From NCBI GenBank assembly GCA_947685225.1, contig CANTUV010000033.1, forward strand, positions 58,257,001 through 58,321,000: a stretch of DNA of 64,000 nucleotides. Reading direction: 5' to 3'. A program made the position numbers and the translations under genes. This document shows, piece after piece, positions 59,715 to 64,000 of the stretch (position 1 is its first letter; every line of letters begins with the position of its first letter). The notes under the pieces are model-generated. The model was not told the DNA's origin, made no database searches, and saw only the letters and a program-made list of their open reading frames with translations. Origin of the DNA: Garcia nutans (Eukaryota > Streptophyta > Magnoliopsida > Malpighiales > Euphorbiaceae).

Positions 59715-61319
59715 GTTCTTCAATCAGAAATCATCAAAGCTCAAGTATCTAACTTTCTGCTTATAAATCTGGTTCATTTTTGCCACTCTTTTTCCAAAAA
59801 GAAATTACTATTATTATTATTTTTGGGTGGTATAGGTACTGCGAAAGAAGGAACGTGTGTTTCAGAGTCTTTAATGCTACTCCCAAGGAACCCCTGACTA
59901 TTGCAGGTGAAGTTGTACTGGACCTTCTTTACTCCTCTATTCATATACTCTTATCTCTTCACCTCCATAAATTCTCCTGCAAAACACTGTTAATATGCAT
60001 CCCAGTTTGTCTTTAGGAGACTGTCCTTTATTTGTTTTAATTTGATTCCTTGTCTTATACCTTACTTTTCTCGTTATGCTATTTGTTAGAGAAAAGCTGA
60101 CTAACTTGATTCTTGTTATTTTGCTGTTCACCCTTTATGAAACTTAGCATTTTCTTCTTAAATTTTTTTAGAGACACTAAAAACCTTTTAGAACCTCAAA
60201 GTTGAGTCATGGGTTTTACATTTGATTATTAGCTTTAGTTGCTAAATTGCCCCATGAATCAGACAATGAAAAAGTTTCTGAGGGACCCATTTTTGGTTGG
60301 ACTTGCCTACCTATCAAGAGGGTGTTGTTGGTGGAAGTTTTCTCCAACCTCCATTATTGAAATTGAGAAAGATTGATATTGAAAAGAAAGAAATAAAAAA
60401 TGGTCCATAACTTCTTCATATGTTATGCAGACCTTTCATTGAAAAACTAAAAACAATGAATCTTGATGTTGAATTATGGGATTGTAAGAGATTGTTACTA
60501 AGATTAGTACCCTTTTTCACTATCTTTATAATTGTTTGGTTCCATTTTGATTAGTTTGGTTATTGTCGCTTTCAGGTTCACAATTTACTATCTTTGATTT
60601 GGTAGTTGCTAGTATTAAAGTTGATTTCATGACTCCTTTAGGAAGAAAACTAGCTAGCATTTTGTAGTATCTCATACCTAACCAACTATATCATCAGAAT
60701 ATAAATAGGATTAGCACTTAATTGTTTTAGTAAAACACTCTAATTTGAATTTGATTAAGATTTTCTTTTGATAAGAAACTTGTTTAAGTCTATTTATGAC
60801 ATTAATAATCTTTAGGTTCGAATTGGTGGGTGGTCAAATTTTGAAGCTGTACAAGGCAGAAAGACAACTAAATAGCTTATAACTAATTGATATTGTTATT
60901 GAAAAAAAAATGAAAGAATTTCAAATCTCTCTTTAGCATTAAATATCAATACTAATAATTTAAAAATTTTAAAACATTACATTTAACCACTCTTATTTTT
61001 TTTAATTAAGAAATTTAAACGTACATCATTAATAATTTCATACACATTCATTAATATGAAACATCAATGGCTTTTTGCCATAGATTCAAAGCAATGAGTT
61101 GTACACTCTGTATATAAAGATTCCACTAAGTCACCTGCTATTACTATTTGGGGAACACAACTGCCAATTAATGTAAGCCAAGCCTCCTCGAGTTGCAGTA
61201 CAAGTATTACATTTTTTAATTAACCAGACGTCTAGACGAACATATCATTATTTTTTCCCTTTTTTTTTAACTGTAATTGAGATTTTATTCCACAACTAGT
61301 GGAAAGAGATGCATCTGCT
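59715..61319. other. Formin 5' region and spacer
   Basis: Probable formin leader and promoter in the first few hundred bases, then AT-rich DNA. Frames at 59688-59897 and 59937-60131 resemble nothing and overlap promoter sequence. No gene seen. Confidence 0.6.
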
Positions 61320-61517
61320 AACAATAGATTGTTCAAAAAATTACATTAAATATCATTTTTTTATTTTTTTTTTTTCAAAAATATCACACTATTTTGTTAT
61401 ATTTTTAGTATATTAAAATAACAATAGATTGTTGAAAAAATTACATTAAATATCATTTTTTTAATTTTTTTTTTTCAAAAATATCACATTATTTTGTTAT
61501 ATTTTTAGTATATTAAT
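61320..61517. repeat. 100-bp tandem duplication
   Basis: aacaatagattgtt begins at 61320 and again at 61420; the following 97 or so bases match with only a few changes. Both end in tttttagtatattaa. Noncoding. Confidence 0.9.
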
Positions 61518-62999
61518 ATATATATATATGGTGTATATCTTTAATATATTAAAAATATATTGAAAACAGTGAATGTTTTAAGAAAATATACATATTTAAA
61601 ATTAATTTTAATTTTTAGAATATTTTTCTGAAAAAAATGCATAGATTATTCAATCGTAAAGGCACAGTAGCCAAATTTCATGGATGAAACAAAAGGTGAT
61701 CCAGGAGCAGACGGTCACTAAGGGTCCTTGATGACTTATGCTTAGCAGCTGAATCCTAATTTTAATTTATTTATGGTTTTGGGACGTCTAAAATCTGACT
61801 TGTTCTTGAAAACATTCCCATTCTAGGATAACTTCCTTTTTGTCTTTTTCATCTTATGTAATAACATTTTATTCATAATAATTCTTATTTCATTGGTAAT
61901 AATTTGGCCTTTTAACAAATTTATCAAAATAAATTTACAATATTATAAATTTATCAATCTAAAAAAATATTATTAAATTTATCAGAATTTTTTTAAATTT
62001 ACTAGATCTTATAGATTTATCAATTTATATTATAGCATATATAAAATTTGTTATATTTATCTATATGATAATTTTTGTAAACTTATTATTAGATTATTAT
62101 GAGTTTATTACATATATTTATAAAATGTTAAAAAAAATTAGTAAAAAAATAAAAATTTAAAAAAATATATGATAAGAGGCATAATTTCCCTTATATTAGT
62201 TCTGTCCCATTTTGGATTTTGTAATAATTATTTGGGAAATAATTTACCAGATCAAGCCAAACAAAGATGAAGGTGGTCGGTGGCTTTGCTTTGCCAATTC
62301 TATGTTGCCACACGACATACATTAATGTAATTGGGCCCATTATCAATTTAATAAAAAAAATTACGCGTTCTACTATTTTTTACAAAAAAAAAAATTATTT
62401 TTATTAAAAATATTTTAATAATTTTATAATAAATTTATAATAAACTATATAAATTTATAAACTCATAATAAATACATAATAAATTTGTAATAATTTATTT
62501 AAATCTAATATTTTTATAAAAAAAATTATAAATTTTTGTAAATCTAAAAATATTTTAAAAAATATGGTAAATTTATTTTTTTTATATTTTTATAAAGATT
62601 CAAAAAAATATTAATTTTATATATAAACCCAAAAAATAGAAAAAAAAAAAAAAGTCAGGCAACAACATAATGATGATGCACTACTTAACTGAAGGAAGAT
62701 ATGGGTGAGAAGAAGACAAAGAAAGGCTGTCCACAAAATTAATGTTTTTTGTCAAGTTCCCAAACGTAGCTGAGAATTTACTTCTTATCCTCGCTATGCA
62801 CGGAGTGAAATAACTGTGAAAGATTTATCATTTATTCACATTTTTTACCATAATAAAATAAATATTTCAAAAGTTTATGCATATAATTTATAAGGAAATT
62901 ATATGATATAATATGATTGTAATTAGACATTTTAGTTGAATTGACAAATTAATTAGATAATAATATATGACTATATTTTTTAAAAATATATCTTATAAT

Positions 63000-63390
63000 T
63001 TTTTTCGTGTAAATCTCTTAGTTTTTTCAGTTATGAAATATAAAAGATTATTAAGTATCTCGAATCGTTTAGATATAATAATATATATACTTATTATAAT
63101 AGTTTAAACAATCTTCATCTTATAAGTTAATTTTTGGAATTGAGTCAAGTCTAAATTCATTTAAAACTATATGGTATCAAAGTCATCAATATGATATTTT
63201 AATGTTAAGTCATCCGTAAATATACAGTCTTGTAAATTTTATGCTCTGAATTTTTAACATTTGTTTAACTCTTTATAATGATTTAAACAATCATCACCTC
63301 ATAAATTAACTTTTAAAGAATAACTTGAGTAATTTTCACTCTATGAATTAGTTTTTAGACTTGAGCACTTTATATAGAGTTTTATGCTAG
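63000..63390 (+). mobile_element. Possible LTR-retrotransposon remnant
   Basis: TGGTATCAAAGTCA at 63172-63185 resembles the initiator-Met tRNA primer-binding site TGGTATCAGAGCC (11 of 13). It is preceded by 'ataagttaatttttggaattgagtcaagtctaaattcattt', wording typical of plant LTR 3' ends. A related 'cataaattaacttttaaagaataacttgag' occurs again at about 63.30 kb. No gag/pol frame is present. A solo or heavily decayed copy is likely. Confidence 0.45.
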
Positions 63391-63835
63391 TGGAAACTAA
63401 AAGGGAGAAAAAAAATACTTCTATTTAGATGGAAAAAGGCAGAGAAAATAACAAAACAAAGAAATAGATGGATAAGTTTTGAAATTACAAATTTATTCTT
63501 ATATTTCCTATAAATTTTAAATATTTTGACAATATAAAACGAATATAAGTTGAAATTTTTCATATATTTGTTTCCAATTTGGAGACCAAAAAATTGGTGG
63601 TGATCAAGCTAGTTGAAAGAGAAATTTTTTAATTATGTTTATTCCAACTTCAATTAGTTACTTCATTTGGAATTTATTTTTAATTTTTATATAATAATTC
63701 AATTCCATTAACAAATTTTTTTTTAAATCTTTTTGGAATTATGGAAATTTCATTTTTTTACCTTATTTAAGAAGAAAGTTTTAAATAAATTTAGTAAATT
63801 ATCAAATGCATAGGTATAAATGTATTCTCACTTTA

Positions 63836-63904
63836 TTAATGTGAAATTCACATTCTATAAACTTGGGTGTATTAAACTTATGTGATGTGAATTTCACATC
63901 ATAT
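63836..63904. repeat. Paired inverted near-palindromes
   Basis: aatgtgaaattcacatt (about 63838) and gatgtgaatttcacatc (about 63886) are near-reverse complements of each other about 30 bases apart. They could be the end of a MITE-type element. The window ends soon after, so the other end is not visible. Confidence 0.4.
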
Positions 63905-64000
63905 AAGTCCAGCGTGTCTAGGAGTGTATTTGGCTTAAGTCATAAGCACAAAATACTTATAAGCCAATATGAGTTTATAAGTACTCAAAATTTTAAATAT

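Larger units (their letters stand above)
61518..64000. other. AT-rich intergenic DNA to window end
   Basis: No gene is visible. It contains two AT-rich blocks (61.91-62.16 and 62.38-62.60 kb) like those at 0.9-1.17 and 11.6 kb, an LTR-like segment (63.0-63.4 kb), and paired palindromes near 63.84-63.90 kb. Confidence 0.6.

Noticed and set aside
59715..59723. Formin start three codons upstream (KN-MGSSS)
   Set aside because: It needs a TTG start; the ATG at 59714 gives a normal signal peptide.
1..64000. tRNA, rRNA genes and CRISPR arrays
   Set aside because: No cloverleaf with a GGTTCGAATCC-type T-arm, no rRNA sequence and no regularly spaced repeat array was found by eye. The regular repeats seen are plain tandem duplications.

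Overview
This window is nuclear DNA from a flowering plant, most likely a eudicot. The evidence is AT-rich intergenic DNA, short GT-AG introns, and plant-only families: an IDD zinc finger, a WRC/RING/JmjC protein, an acyl-CoA-binding kelch protein, SRC2, H2A.W and a class I formin. Gene content resembles Euphorbiaceae/Malpighiales, but that is a weak guess. I rebuilt exons by joining conserved reading frames at GT/AG sites; reconstructed totals were checked for multiples of three.

Layout. 1-7.3 kb is AT-rich DNA with a decayed, 5'-truncated LINE (2228-4235) flanked by a 13-bp direct repeat. An INDETERMINATE DOMAIN transcription factor lies at 7.36-10.99 kb (+). A PsbP-domain (PPD2-like) gene with a stop and a frameshift is at 12.13-13.18 kb (+). 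A JMJ24-type JmjC/RING protein is at 13.75-19.56 kb (-), with a 5'UTR intron reaching 20.5 kb. Acyl-CoA-binding protein ACBP4/5 with kelch repeats is at 22.55-30.08 kb (+). A PWWP-domain protein is at 31.28-35.92 kb (+) and an SRC2-like C2 protein at 37.27-38.13 kb (+).

Two tandem, broken HtrA/DegP-like protease copies lie at 39.5-44.1 kb (-). Histone H2A.W is at 44.5-45.2 kb (-). Two inverted scraps of an NLR resistance gene are at 46.0-46.8 kb. A tandem array of three BiP3-type ER Hsp70 copies runs from 46.8 to 55.4 kb (-); only the last (52.2-55.4 kb) is intact. A class I formin is at 56.3-59.7 kb (-). 59.7-64 kb is gene-free, with a 100-bp tandem duplication and LTR-retroelement traces.

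How the genes relate. They are not an operon; each has its own promoter. From memory, the order resembles two ancestral blocks known in Arabidopsis: JMJ24-SRC2-BiP3, and ACBP4/5-PWWP-DEG14-H2A.W-FH11. Here they are interleaved in one 45-kb stretch. Several gene products act in chromatin (JMJ24, PWWP, H2A.W); the rest are lipid-CoA binding, ER folding and actin nucleation. The most notable features are the lost Fe(II) ligands in the JmjC domain, the graded decay of the BiP3 array with conserved ERSE-like promoter sites, and the two protease copies broken in complementary places.
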